Shown: one piece after another, positions 23,038 through 31,533 of the stretch | How positions within the stretch are numbered: position 1 is the first letter of the stretch | How the letters are laid out: each line of letters begins with the position of its first letter | DNA from: a virus | Length of the DNA: 64,000 nt | IMG/VR virus record: IMGVR_UViG_3300027816_000081 | Location: 1 to 64,000 of that record | Reading direction: 5' to 3' (one strand) | Notes under the pieces: model-generated | The model's database searches: none | What the model saw: the letters and a program-made list of their open reading frames with translations, nothing else | Told to the model about the DNA's origin: nothing | Made by a program: the position numbers and the translations under genes

Positions 23038-25279
23038 CTTCACCAACATGTGCTGACTGCTTGGGAGTAATTTCAAACGAAATTTCCTTATCGTTCATTA
23101 CTGCCATTACGTTTGCGTTGTTGATACGCTCAAAAAGAATCTTCTTTGAAAGAGGAACACGAACCAACTCATCAATCTTACGTGCAAGAGGACGAGCGCC
23201 CATCTTACTGTCATAACCAACTTCGGCAAGATAGTCAATGACTGGTTCACTCAAGTTAAGAGTGATGTTGTGCTTTTCAAGAAGGGGCTTCTTAAGTTCT
23301 TCAACGAACTTGACTACAATCTTCTTAATAGAAAGATTATCAAGCTTGTTGAACTTACAAACCATATCAAGACGATTACGGAACTCAGGCTTGAAGAACT
23401 GCTTCAATGCCTTATCGTCTTCGCCGGTCTTGTTAAGATCACCGAAGCCGATGTTGTTACGCTCGTTGTCAGCACTACCCAAGTTACTAGTCAGAATGAT
23501 AAGAGTATTCTTCATAGACACCTGCTTACCGTTGCTGCCAGTCACGGTTCCCTCATCCAACATCTGCAAGAAGATATTGAAGATATCGGGGTGAGCCTTT
23601 TCAACTTCGTCAAACAGCAGGATTGAATGAGGGTTCTTGCTCAAGTCTGAAATTAGACGACCGCCCTGCACCTGCGAGTCGCCAAAGCCTACGTAGCCCG
23701 GGGGCGGACCGATCAAGCTGCTTACGCTGTGCTTCTCACCGTACTCCGACATGTCATACTTGAGAAGCGGCATATCCAAGTTCTTGGACAGCAACTTAGC
23801 CAATTCTGTTTTACCCGTGCCCGTTGGGCCCAAGAACAAGAAGCTTGCGATAGGTTTCTTATCGTTGCCGATGCCAGCAAAGCTAACATAGACACGTTCA
23901 AGAACCTTATCAACTGTTTCATCCTGACCGTAGAGCTTATTCTTGACGTTCATTTCAAGATTCTGAATACGATCCATATTATCGCCGCTCAACTTGTCAG
24001 CGGGAACGCCAGTGAACTTTTCTACCTGTTCATAGATAAGTTCCTTAGTGATGATTGCATCCTTGTTCATAAGAACACGCTGCTTAGCACAGGCTGCGTC
24101 AAGCAAGTCAATGCTCTTGTCAGGGTTCTTACGGTCGTGAATATAGCGTTCTGCTAGTTCAACGGCAGCTTCAACAGCATCCGTTGAAATATTGACTTCG
24201 TGGAAATCATTAAGTCGTGCAGACAGACCCGAAAGAATACGGATAGTAGAATCCTTGCTAGGTTCGTCAATGGCGACACGATAGAAGCGGCGCATCAATG
24301 CACGATCCTTTTCAAAGCTCTCGTAGAACTCTTCCCAAGTCGTGCTTGCAATCACCTTGAGTGTACCCTTAGTGATAGCAGGCTTAATCATGTTAGCAAA
24401 GTCCACACTTCCGTTGCCTGCATTACCTGCGCCCTGCATAGTGTGTGCTTCGTCGATGAAAAGGATTGCTTTCTTCTTTACATTAAGTGCTTCAAGAACC
24501 TGCTTGACCTTTTCTTCAAAATCACCACGATATCGTGAACCTGCAAGCAGTGAACCAACCTCGAGGCTGTAAAGTTCGTGATCAAGCAAGAAGTCGGGAA
24601 CATTCTTTTCAACGATAGCGTTAGCAATACCTTCCGCAATTGCAGTCTTACCAACGCCGGGGTCACCGACCATCAATACGTTGCTCTTGAAACGCTTAGC
24701 GAGAACATTGATGATATCATCAATTTCCTTAGTGCGTCCAATTACAGGCTCAAGCTTTTCTTGACGGGCAAGTTGTGTAAGATTAATCGTATATTCTTCA
24801 AGAATTTCTTCTGCCTGATTATCAGTGATAGAAGAAATGGAGTCTGCACCCTTGTAATTCTTTTGCCAATGATTAAGAAACTCGTTCTTGGCTACACCAT
24901 ACTTGAGAAGGAAATAGTGAGCATGACTATTATTTTCACTAGCGATACTCATATACAAGTCAATAGTAGCAACCTGCCTACGACCAGTGAACAGAACCTG
25001 CGTCACTGAACGATTCATAACACGCTCAAGTGTGTTAGTCCGACGAGGCTGTATGTTAGGGTCATTTGAAACAATAGATTGCAGTCCATTGAGATAGGAC
25101 TCAATCTCTTGAATCATTAGGTCAGTTTCAATGTTAAAACTGTTTAGGCACTTCTTAAATGGAACATGAGTTACCAAAGCTAGCAAAAGATGTTCAACAG
25201 TAACGTATTCGTGCTGTCGCTCCTTAGCTGCTTCAATTGCTCGTGCTACAATATTTTCAATTTCGGGTGAAGAATTCAA
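23012..25279 (-). CDS. clpA: ClpA-like AAA+ unfoldase
   Basis: 755 residues, as long as bacterial ClpA. It has an N-domain (VTVEHLLLALV), a first AAA+ module with Walker A GDPGVGKTAIAEG and Walker B AILFIDEAHTM, and a second with GPTGTGKTELAK and SILLFDEVEKAHPDIFN. A GARPLARKID C-terminal sensor follows. The second module has NNIGFGDLNK where ClpA carries the IGL/IGF loop that docks on ClpP, so it could load substrates into the host ClpP. No clpP is in the window. A TTAAATAC late-like box (25298-25305) precedes it. It neighbours a J-protein gene. Confidence 0.95.
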   Translation of the reverse strand: MNSSPEIENIVARAIEAAKERQHEYVTVEHLLLALVTHVPFKKCLNSFNIETDLMIQEIESYLNGLQSIVSNDPNIQPRRTNTLERVMNRSVTQVLFTGRRQVATIDLYMSIASENNSHAHYFLLKYGVAKNEFLNHWQKNYKGADSISSITDNQAEEILEEYTINLTQLARQEKLEPVIGRTKEIDDIINVLAKRFKSNVLMVGDPGVGKTAIAEGIANAIVEKNVPDFLLDHELYSLEVGSLLAGSRYRGDFEEKVKQVLEALNVKKKAILFIDEAHTMQGAGNAGNGSVDFANMIKPAITKGTLKVIASTTWEEFYESFEKDRALMRRFYRVAIDEPSKDSTIRILSGLSARLNDFHEVNISTDAVEAAVELAERYIHDRKNPDKSIDLLDAACAKQRVLMNKDAIITKELIYEQVEKFTGVPADKLSGDNMDRIQNLEMNVKNKLYGQDETVDKVLERVYVSFAGIGNDKKPIASFLFLGPTGTGKTELAKLLSKNLDMPLLKYDMSEYGEKHSVSSLIGPPPGYVGFGDSQVQGGRLISDLSKNPHSILLFDEVEKAHPDIFNIFLQMLDEGTVTGSNGKQVSMKNTLIILTSNLGSADNERNNIGFGDLNKTGEDDKALKQFFKPEFRNRLDMVCKFNKLDNLSIKKIVVKFVEELKKPLLEKHNITLNLSEPVIDYLAEVGYDSKMGARPLARKIDELVRVPLSKKILFERINNANVMAVMNDKEISFEITPKQSAHVGEDGIIHVEG

Positions 25280-25293
25280 TTTTTTGTTTCCTT

Positions 25294-26088
25294 TTAGGTA
25301 TTTAACTTGAAACGTTTGATACTATCAATAATATCACTAGGTATATTATCAGGTATATACGGCTTTAGCAATAGTATTTGGTCACCGTATACTTGATTTG
25401 CTGAATTAAATGGCATCCCCAAACCTCGCAGTCTCACTTGCTGTGAGGGCTGTGTATTGGGATGAATCGTTACTTCAACTTTGTTTCCAGCTATTGTGGT
25501 AAACTCAACTTTGGTACCCACAATCAAGTCTAATACTGATATGGGCATGTTAGAATATAGATCATATCCTTGCCTATCAAATCTTAAATCAGGCATTACG
25601 ATATATTCAACGATCAACGTTGCGTTTTCAATAACGTTATCGTATCTAACTTGATCGCCAGACTGTACACCCAATGGAATCTTAAGGTTAATTACCTTTA
25701 CTCCACTTGGTAATGATATCTGCAATATGTGATCATTTCCCTTATATGCGTCTACTAGAGACACAGATACGCGGGTCCTATACATCTGCTGACCGGCACC
25801 GCCTTGAGGACCACGCTGACCAAAGATTTGACTGAATATATCGTTTAAATCAAAACCATGTTGATGGAATTGAAAACCACCAAATGGACTGTTTTGTGGC
25901 TGTGGATTATCATACTGCTGTCGTTTAGCAGGATCACTTAATGTATTATATGCTTCGTTGATCTTTTGGAATTCGGCGGGGTTGCCACCCTTATCGGGAT
26001 GATGGGTCATGGCTAGCTTACGAAAAGCTCGTTTAATATCTTCTTGGCTAGCGTCCCGTGGAACACCCAGAGTGTTATAATGATCCAT
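25294..26088 (-). CDS. dnaJ: DnaJ/CbpA-like J-domain co-chaperone
   Basis: 264 residues. The J-domain has [19 protein letters not shown] and the essential HPD in [10 protein letters not shown] Gly/Phe/Gln-rich linker (about 70-105) and two client-binding beta domains of CbpA type follow ([25 protein letters not shown]). The zinc-finger of classical DnaJ is absent. I prefer the ATG at 26088 (MDHYNTLGV) over 26094 because the -10 element of its promoter abuts the earlier ATG. It would recruit host DnaK. Confidence 0.92.
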   Translation of the reverse strand: MDHYNTLGVPRDASQEDIKRAFRKLAMTHHPDKGGNPAEFQKINEAYNTLSDPAKRQQYDNPQPQNSPFGGFQFHQHGFDLNDIFSQIFGQRGPQGGAGQQMYRTRVSVSLVDAYKGNDHILQISLPSGVKVINLKIPLGVQSGDQVRYDNVIENATLIVEYIVMPDLRFDRQGYDLYSNMPISVLDLIVGTKVEFTTIAGNKVEVTIHPNTQPSQQVRLRGLGMPFNSANQVYGDQILLLKPYIPDNIPSDIIDSIKRFKLNT

Positions 26089-26094
26089 ACTCAT

Positions 26095-26123
26095 TATATA
26101 GCACTCTGGGCGTTAAAAGTCAA
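26095..26123 (-). promoter_or_regulatory. Sigma70-type promoter of the J-protein gene, leaderless spacing
   Basis: TTGACT at 26118-26123, a 17-base spacer and TATATA at 26095-26100 on the minus strand. Six bases after the -10 is the ATG at 26088, so the normal +1 position is that A. No ribosome-binding site can fit. Confidence 0.65.
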
Positions 26124-26126
26124 GTA

Positions 26127-26648
26127 TTATTTCAACAATCCGCCGATTGCAGGAGGTGTTGCCCCTACACTAGTATCAACGGTTGCAGCTCCTTCAATCT
26201 TTTCCTTAGTGCGACCATAAGCAGCGATACCAAGAACAGCACCCATTGCGATGTGGAATAGACCAGCACCCTGTAGTGAGATTGGTTGCCATGGAGTTGT
26301 TACTGAACCTGCTGTAGTTGCCTGCAAGATTGACCATGCAATTGGGAATAGAATGAAGTCAAACACACAGACTGCCATATACATCCAGCCCATTGCAGGA
26401 CGCCATTTCTTGTTGATCCAGTCTTCGCTTTCCTTATCATGCTTTACTAATACCTCTGCGTTTTGAGCAGCGTTATTTCCTGCTTGAGTTAGTGCAGCAT
26501 TGTTAAGATTCATAAGCTGGTTAGCTTCTGCGTTTCTTTCTTTTACTTGTGCCATAAATTCCCCATCGTTTTTCATAGAATCTTCATGCTCATCGTTTTT
26601 TGCGATAAGCTGTAGTTCTTCACTTTTATTTTTTTCTGGTAAAAACAT
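26127..26648 (-). CDS. Holin of the three-transmembrane type
   Basis: 173 residues. The C-terminal two-thirds carry KWRPAMGWMYMAVCVFDFIL, a second hydrophobic stretch after a short loop, and LFHIAMGAVLGIAAYGRTKE, close to the holin_3TMs family found in gene transfer agents and marine phages. The N-terminal 75 residues are charged and helical. It would open the inner membrane so the GH19 endolysin encoded about 10 kb away can reach the cell wall. Confidence 0.8.
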   Translation of the reverse strand: MFLPEKNKSEELQLIAKNDEHEDSMKNDGEFMAQVKERNAEANQLMNLNNAALTQAGNNAAQNAEVLVKHDKESEDWINKKWRPAMGWMYMAVCVFDFILFPIAWSILQATTAGSVTTPWQPISLQGAGLFHIAMGAVLGIAAYGRTKEKIEGAATVDTSVGATPPAIGGLLK

Positions 26649-26650
26649 AC

Positions 26651-27181
26651 TTACATCCCCGCTATTGCTTTTAAGTTTTTGATGTACTCATCTTCTTTGT
26701 ACATCTTTTTGGTGTCTAGCCCAGCTAGTTCACGAAACTCGTTAAGTTTATCTTCGTCTTTGTCTTCTTTTTTGCTCTTGTATTCATTTGGATTCAAGAT
26801 TAGTTTTTGACGTAACATTTCTTCATCAGCATCTACCTGATCACCTTCAATATCAACTGACCAGTCAGTTAGTTTGAATCCGGTCAATGTCTCAAGATCA
26901 GATAATAATTTGCAAATTCTCTGGGGAACTTTACTTCTACGATCCATTTCAACAAACACTAGCCACTTGCCCGGTTCAATTTCGCCATCGCTAACACTAG
27001 CATCTAATACAAAGTCATATCCTCTTTCAAACCAAGTAACTAAATCTTTTGCTGCAAGTTTGCTATTTGTAGTAAAAGTAACTGTAACGATATCGCTATC
27101 CTTACCCATCTTAGCGGCGTATTCGTCAACAGTGATTGTATCTTTTAATTGGTCTTCTAGGTCCATGTAATCTAGTGCCAT
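26651..27181 (-). CDS. Conserved hypothetical protein of the virion cluster
   Basis: 176 residues, acidic. A mixed core (VTVTFTTNSKLAAKDLVTWF, LTGFKLTDWSVDIEGDQVD) is followed by a Lys/Asp/Glu-rich tail ending KNLKAIAGM. I recall similar acidic proteins from cyanomyoviruses but cannot name a function. It lies 1 base from the next gene, so it is probably in the same transcript. Confidence 0.6.
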   Translation of the reverse strand: MALDYMDLEDQLKDTITVDEYAAKMGKDSDIVTVTFTTNSKLAAKDLVTWFERGYDFVLDASVSDGEIEPGKWLVFVEMDRRSKVPQRICKLLSDLETLTGFKLTDWSVDIEGDQVDADEEMLRQKLILNPNEYKSKKEDKDEDKLNEFRELAGLDTKKMYKEDEYIKNLKAIAGM

Positions 27182-27182
27182 A

Positions 27183-27788
27183 TTACATCATCCCCATGTT
27201 AGGTTGGCCTGCTTGTGCAGCACCGGGTTGATTTTGATCAGCCTGTGTTTCTACTGCATCTTCATCAGTCATTGTATCGTCCAAATCTTCGTCATATGCG
27301 TCTTCAATTTCTGACAAGTCAATGGTCTGGTCAGCAAGATCAATTGAACCTTCCTTAATATCATCCATTAGTTCAAACGGAATAACAATTTCAACGAACC
27401 AAACTTTTCTTTTAGCCATCTTAGGATATCTAGTTCCAGGAACAAAGTCTTCATAGTCTTGTACTTCAACAGGAACTTTAATCTCACCTTTACCAAACGT
27501 TACTTTGCATCCAATATTAGTAAGACGTAATGCGCCACGTGGATCCGGCATCAACTTATAAGGCCACATAAAGGTACACTTACAGCTATATCTGCCCACA
27601 ACAGGACCGTCTACTAGTTCACCTACTATCCAATTCTTGAATGCGTATACATCGGCTTCGTCCATAACTCGTTCAAAGTCAAGTAACGTGGACATAGCGC
27701 CATCGCTCATGTAGACACCCTTGATGGTATCCACAATACTAACGAAATCAATATCGTTGAAAAACTTGTCTGCTGGTAAAGTACTCAT
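27183..27788 (-). CDS. Conserved hypothetical protein
   Basis: 201 residues. The first 140 are ordered, with NWIVGELVDGPVVGRYSCKC and PDPRGALRLTNIGCKVTFGK. The tail is acidic, then Gln/Gly/Met-rich (GQPNMGMM). No family is recognised. The late promoter places the ATG at the predicted +1, so its mRNA may be leaderless. Confidence 0.6.
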   Translation of the reverse strand: MSTLPADKFFNDIDFVSIVDTIKGVYMSDGAMSTLLDFERVMDEADVYAFKNWIVGELVDGPVVGRYSCKCTFMWPYKLMPDPRGALRLTNIGCKVTFGKGEIKVPVEVQDYEDFVPGTRYPKMAKRKVWFVEIVIPFELMDDIKEGSIDLADQTIDLSEIEDAYDEDLDDTMTDEDAVETQADQNQPGAAQAGQPNMGMM

Positions 27789-27792
27789 ATAT

Positions 27793-27801
27793 GTATTTAT
27801 C
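27793..27801 (-). promoter_or_regulatory. Late promoter GATAAATAC, leaderless spacing
   Basis: GATAAATACATATATG on the minus strand, identical in 16 bases to the promoter at 4406-4414. The octamer ends 5 bases before the ATG at 27788. A second GATAAATAT lies further upstream at 27846-27854. Confidence 0.7.
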
Positions 27802-27913
27802 TTTCCAGCAACAATAAGAAGGAAACGCTTTCAGAAACAAGCTTTATATTTATCACAGGAAACAATTTTTCACATACTGATAGTTTACTCAATAGCCTGG
27901 TTCTAAGTAGTTT

Positions 27914-27944
27914 TGAAAGCAATGCTTTCATGTGTCAAAACACA
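27914..27944 (+). promoter_or_regulatory. Palindrome and hairpin in the phoH leader
   Basis: TGAAAGCA-A-TGCTTTCA (27914-27930) is a perfect palindrome around one base. It is followed at once by TGTGT-CAAA-ACACA (27931-27944). Both lie just upstream of the phoH ribosome site, so they could be an operator or leader hairpins. I see no convincing promoter in this gap. Confidence 0.45.
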
Positions 27945-27961
27945 ACAACCAGGAGAAATAT

Positions 27962-28732
27962 GTGAGCAAAAGAAAGACTAGCGCACTAAGACAGAAAGAC
28001 ACACGCTATAGTAAGAAATATCAAAGCGATGCTTCTTACCACAACGAATCAAAAACAATTGATTTCAATCAACACCAGCCCAAAAGGGTCACAAAACCTA
28101 TCGAACTAATACCACAATCGGTAAACCAGGAAAAATACATAGTCAATTTGACAGATCCTAACATTGATATAGTCGTAGTGAGTGGTCCTGCGGGTACTGG
28201 TAAAACATACCTAGCAATGCTAGCAGCAATCCAAGCAATGAGGAGAGGTGACTGTGATAAAATATTACTTACAAGACCAGCAGTGGCAGTTGATGATGAA
28301 AAGCACGGGTTTTTGCCTGGCGATTTAAATCAAAAAATGGAACCATGGGTCAGACCTCTTTTTGATGTGTTGAGAGAATATTATTCAACCAAAGAACTAG
28401 AGTATATGATCAGTGAGCAGATTATTGAAATTGCGCCCCTGGCCTTTTGTAGAGGCCGCAATTTCAAACATAGTTGGATCATTCTGGACGAAGCCCAGAA
28501 TGCAACGCCAAGTCAGATGAAAATGCTAATGACAAGAATTGGTGAGGGCAGTAAGATTGTCATTACTGGCGACGTTGAGCAAACCGACAGAAAAACTTTA
28601 GACAATGGATTGTTAGATTTGAAATCTAAGATTCTAGAACATCGTGTTCCTGGAATGGCTGCTTGTGAGTTTGACACAAGAGACATTAGAAGACACAAAA
28701 TTATTGAACATATTCTAAATATGTACTCATAA
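27962..28732 (+). CDS. phoH: PhoH-like ATPase
   Basis: 256 residues from a GTG at 27962. The AGGAG six bases before it decides this start over the in-frame GTG at 27932. Walker A is GPAGTGKTYLA, Walker B is SWIILDEAQNA, and KILLTRPAVA plus ITGDVEQTD are typical PhoH helicase-like motifs. PhoH genes are widespread in marine phages; the role is unresolved and may involve RNA. It is the only plus-strand gene in this region and ends at a bidirectional terminator. Confidence 0.93.
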   Translation: MSKRKTSALRQKDTRYSKKYQSDASYHNESKTIDFNQHQPKRVTKPIELIPQSVNQEKYIVNLTDPNIDIVVVSGPAGTGKTYLAMLAAIQAMRRGDCDKILLTRPAVAVDDEKHGFLPGDLNQKMEPWVRPLFDVLREYYSTKELEYMISEQIIEIAPLAFCRGRNFKHSWIILDEAQNATPSQMKMLMTRIGEGSKIVITGDVEQTDRKTLDNGLLDLKSKILEHRVPGMAACEFDTRDIRRHKIIEHILNMYS

Positions 28733-28736
28733 AATG

Positions 28737-28763
28737 AAAACGGGGCTTTAACGCCCCGTTTTT
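28737..28763 (+). terminator. Bidirectional terminator between phoH and the minus-strand genes
   Basis: AAAACGGGGC-TTTAAC-GCCCCGTTTT, a 10-bp perfect stem with A and T tails on both strands. It contains the stop codon of the convergent minus-strand gene. Confidence 0.9.
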
Positions 28764-29050
28764 ATTTTGATCTTACTTGCTTTCTTTTCTTGTTCGGCAG
28801 TAATTATTGCTTCCTTATCTAGTTGCTCTACTAGCTGAGGATAAACTTTGGCATAATAACTACGCATTTGATCAAAGGTAGTGTCGTGATTCTTGCCTTC
28901 AATCACGCACTTAACAATTTTCTTTTCAGCAAAATCAAGAATTACGTTAGAATTGTTTAGGTCAGAAGTACGTACTCTTTTAGATACGTTAACCATTTCA
29001 TCAATCTGACCATTCATTTTTCTAAGATATGAAATTAATAGATATCTCAT
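28748..29050 (-). CDS. Conserved hypothetical protein
   Basis: 100 residues, basic and helical (MNGQIDEMVNVSKRVRTSDL, NSNVILDFAEKKIVKCVIEG). No family is recognised. It overlaps the upstream gene by 4 bases (ATGA) and ends inside the terminator shared with phoH. It belongs to the gp44 transcript. Confidence 0.65.
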   Translation of the reverse strand: MRYLLISYLRKMNGQIDEMVNVSKRVRTSDLNNSNVILDFAEKKIVKCVIEGKNHDTTFDQMRSYYAKVYPQLVEQLDKEAIITAEQEKKASKIKIKTGR

Positions 29051-29466
29051 TCTTCAACCTTTTCAAGCTCTAGTTCGCCGTGAAAATAGATTTCACTGTC
29101 TTCTTGCTCCCAGCCTAGTTCTTCTACTCCGGAGCTCCAATCTTCTTCCCAAGCGTCAATGACTTCCTGTAGTTCTTCTTCTGTTACATTAGGAGAAACA
29201 GTGAACCATTCAGAATTATCACCATCCCAAAAACTATCCATTTCTACTTCTAGAATATTTTCACCGTCTACTAAACCATAAACATCTAACCCTTCATCAT
29301 CGGCATTTTCTAGATCAATTTCGGGCGCTTCATCAGTGGCGGTAGTAAGAGTAACGTTACCTCCGCGCCACCAAACACTATACTGAATTACCTTACCTTC
29401 TTTTGTCCAAAATTCAATTTCTTGAATATTCTTCTTAAATTTGGGCATTAGTGTCCATTTAGCCAT
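29047..29466 (-). CDS. Acidic hypothetical protein
   Basis: 139 residues with many Asp, Glu and Trp (SFWDGDNSEWFTVSPNV, IDAWEEDWSSGVEELGWEQE). The N-terminus is more basic (KWTLMPKFKKNIQEIEFWTK). Strong acidity may indicate DNA mimicry or protein binding, but no family is recognised. It follows gp44 by 11 bases. Confidence 0.65.
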   Translation of the reverse strand: MAKWTLMPKFKKNIQEIEFWTKEGKVIQYSVWWRGGNVTLTTATDEAPEIDLENADDEGLDVYGLVDGENILEVEMDSFWDGDNSEWFTVSPNVTEEELQEVIDAWEEDWSSGVEELGWEQEDSEIYFHGELELEKVEE

Positions 29467-29477
29467 TTATATTCTCC

Positions 29478-30401
29478 TTAGGCTGTTAATTCTACGAGTG
29501 TTGCTGCTAGACTAATCTCAGGGATACCAACGAGAGGAAGATTCGCAAGACCATTACGAATAATAATGATTGCAGCATCTTTGCCTTCATTCGTATTGCC
29601 CCATAGATCAAGGTTCTCATACATCCAGCGATAACAATCTTCAATGCGAGTTGGATACAAACTAATATACTGCATCAACTGTTGACGACCTTCAAGAATC
29701 TTGCCACTCTTGAATAGTTCTGTTGCTGCAACAAGCAATTCATCTTCACCGCTGCCAGTTGACTGCGGCTTGCCTAACTTACCATCAACGCTGTTCTGCT
29801 GTAGTTGATTCAAACATTTGCGAAGATCAGGATAGCAGCCACGAACATAAGTGTCAAGGTCATCAAGATCAAAATCAATGCCCTCAGTAATCAATACTGT
29901 AGCTGCACGAGTTGTGTATTCAGTGATATCGGGCTTAGCGATATGGAATTCTTGACAACGTGACTTCAACGCTGGAATAATCTTGTGCTGATAGTTACAC
30001 GTTAGAATGTACCTAACTGTTTCGTGATATGCTTCCATATCATTACGCAGTGCTGCCTGTGCAGCTTGTGATAGATAGTCAGCCTCGTCAAGCAATACGA
30101 CCTTAAATCTACCAAAAGGCATAGTTTGAACGAATCCATTGATACGTTCACGCATATTGTCAATGCCGTTTTCACGGCTTGCGTTGATTTCTAGAACGTC
30201 AAATTCCTCAACGTCTAGTTCATTGATGAGAACCTTCGCAAGCGTTGTCTTGCCTGTACCTGGATCGCCTGAAAGCAATAGGTGTGGAATAGATTGCTCA
30301 TTGATCCAACGTTGAACGATTGCTTTCTGTGCATCGTCCACGAATACGTAATCATCCACCTTTTTAGGGCGATACTTCTCAACCCACAATTGATTCTTCA
30401 C
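29478..30401 (-). CDS. 44: Clamp loader large subunit (T4 gp44)
   Basis: AAA+ clamp-loader ATPase of 307 residues from a GTG start. It has WVEKYRPKKVDDYV, Walker A GDPGTGKTTLAK, Walker B VVLLDEADYLS and the SRC motif in ALKSRCQEFHI. It loads the gp45 clamp onto primer ends. The small clamp-loader subunit gp62 is not adjacent as in T4. A weak TTGACT-18-TATCTT element (about 30425-30454) precedes it, inside the small upstream gene. Confidence 0.95.
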   Translation of the reverse strand: MKNQLWVEKYRPKKVDDYVFVDDAQKAIVQRWINEQSIPHLLLSGDPGTGKTTLAKVLINELDVEEFDVLEINASRENGIDNMRERINGFVQTMPFGRFKVVLLDEADYLSQAAQAALRNDMEAYHETVRYILTCNYQHKIIPALKSRCQEFHIAKPDITEYTTRAATVLITEGIDFDLDDLDTYVRGCYPDLRKCLNQLQQNSVDGKLGKPQSTGSGEDELLVAATELFKSGKILEGRQQLMQYISLYPTRIEDCYRWMYENLDLWGNTNEGKDAAIIIIRNGLANLPLVGIPEISLAATLVELTA

Positions 30402-30404
30402 AGT

Positions 30405-30575
30405 TTAACCCTTCTTAAAAACAGAAGATAACACGGAATCATTGCCAAAGTCAAGATCAAGATTCTCCAAACTGTCTAGGGATTTCTTTAATCTAGTGGC
30501 TATATAGGTAGCTGCCCCTGCTGCAACTAACAGTGCAGCAAGAGCAACCATTTCTTTTGTATTTTTAGTATTCAC
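30405..30575 (-). CDS. Small single-helix membrane protein
   Basis: 56 residues from a GTG (NTKNTKEMVALAALLVAAGA); an ATG eight codons in (30551) is an alternative start. One hydrophobic helix is followed by a charged tail ending VLSSVFKKG. It ends 3 bases before gp44. The structured element at 30597-30660 lies in its leader. Function unknown. Confidence 0.55.
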   Translation of the reverse strand: MNTKNTKEMVALAALLVAAGAATYIATRLKKSLDSLENLDLDFGNDSVLSSVFKKG

Positions 30576-30596
30576 TACATTAATTCTTTCTTGTTA

Positions 30597-30660
30597 TAGA
30601 TTAGAGGATGATCGGTACGCCCGTAACGCTCCTCCGATTAGTTTCTCATCCCTAAATCTA
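30597..30660 (-). ncRNA. Structured intergenic RNA element
   Basis: The two ends pair on the minus strand: 6 bp (UAGAUU/AAUCUA), a 2x2 internal loop, then about 7 bp (GGGAUGA/UCAUCCU, one wobble). Inside, AUCGG pairs with CCGAU. An 8-base bulge (AGAAACUA) lies on one side and an 18-base loop rich in G closes it. No U-run follows, so it is not a simple terminator. It fills the gap between the gp31-like and small membrane genes. A cis-regulatory RNA or processing hairpin are possibilities; the type assigned is provisional. Confidence 0.4.
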
Positions 30661-31029
30661 TCATGCAATAATTTTATCACTCATTGTATAGTCTTGTACT
30701 GGTTCATCACTTATTAATAAAATATCATTTGGATCTACTTTACGGATTACTTTCTCGCCAGTTTCGTCTTCAATTGCTTGACCACGTGACCAGCGACCGT
30801 GTGCTATCATAATATAATCGCCTACTTTAACATCAGTAACTTCCGGCCCAACTGCATAGACCTGCGCCCATCTAGGCCGAATGCCCTGACTTTTCATGTC
30901 ATCGTCTAGGAGAATAAGTCCTCCGCGACTAAGACGCTCTTTAAACTCCATCCCATGAACAAGAATTGTGTCCTTAAGTGGAGTAAGCTTGTTAAATTTG
31001 TGCTTTACTTTGTGTGCCTGATTTGCCAT
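30661..31029 (-). CDS. 31: GroES/gp31-type co-chaperonin
   Basis: 122 residues with the Cpn10 fold. KLTPLKDTILVHGMEF and VYAVGPEVTDVKVGDYIMI are the barrel strands. KERLSRGGLIL is in the position of the mobile loop whose hydrophobic tripeptide binds GroEL. In T4, gp31 replaces GroES to fold the large capsid protein gp23; this protein probably does the same with the host chaperonin. It is 5 bases from the next upstream gene. Confidence 0.9.
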   Translation of the reverse strand: MANQAHKVKHKFNKLTPLKDTILVHGMEFKERLSRGGLILLDDDMKSQGIRPRWAQVYAVGPEVTDVKVGDYIMIAHGRWSRGQAIEDETGEKVIRKVDPNDILLISDEPVQDYTMSDKIIA

Positions 31030-31034
31030 AATTT

Positions 31035-31493
31035 TTAGTCTTTAGTTGGATCAAAAAAGTCCGGTGCTTCACTTGCTGGTTTAACTCTAATCTTTTTCTT
31101 TATTTCTTCGGCTCTAGATGCTTCTAATGCCTTTGCTGCTTCAACTGCCTTGATAGCTTCAATTTCATTATCTTCTTCGCTAGTATCAAGAAATTCAAGT
31201 TCTTCATCTACTAATTCTGACAAGTCAACCTTAGTTTCTGGAGCAGGGGCTGTTTCAATTGGTGTAAAACTATCTTGCTTACGCTTTACGATATTTGCTG
31301 CCCTGTTACTGACAGTCTTTTGATATTTGTCGCCGACCTTTTTGGTAACAGGCAGAATTACTCTACCCTGACCATCAATAGTATCACCACGAGCATTTAC
31401 GCTCATATTTCCTACTGCACGAGTACGTTCATTCTTTGCAGCAAGTTGTGCCATATCAATGACTTTTCCCTGTGCTGTTCTATACTTTGCCAT
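31035..31493 (-). CDS. Acidic hypothetical protein
   Basis: 152 residues. The N-terminus (MAKYRTAQGKVIDMAQLAAK, RGDTIDGQGRVI) is basic, the middle is strongly acidic, and the C-terminus is Ala/Glu-rich then ends DFFDPTKD. I recall comparable proteins from T4-like aquatic phages without known role. AAAGGAG and a perfect TATAAATA precede it. Confidence 0.65.
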   Translation of the reverse strand: MAKYRTAQGKVIDMAQLAAKNERTRAVGNMSVNARGDTIDGQGRVILPVTKKVGDKYQKTVSNRAANIVKRKQDSFTPIETAPAPETKVDLSELVDEELEFLDTSEEDNEIEAIKAVEAAKALEASRAEEIKKKIRVKPASEAPDFFDPTKD

Positions 31494-31510
31494 AACTGAC
31501 TCCTTTCTAT

Positions 31511-31518
31511 TATTTATA
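31511..31518 (-). promoter_or_regulatory. Late promoter, perfect T4 consensus TATAAATA
   Basis: TATAAATA on the minus strand, 17 bases before the ATG at 31493, with AAAGGAG in the leader. This is the only exact T4 consensus octamer I found before a gene here. Confidence 0.7.
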
Positions 31519-31533
31519 TATCTAAATAGCTGA

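Noticed and set aside
23238-24572. Plus-strand frames opposite clpA
   Set aside because: Shadows of a strongly conserved AAA+ gene with complete motifs.
30597-30660. tRNA gene in the structured gap
   Set aside because: No TTC-type T-arm, anticodon arm or CCA-like end; the fold is a bulged hairpin.
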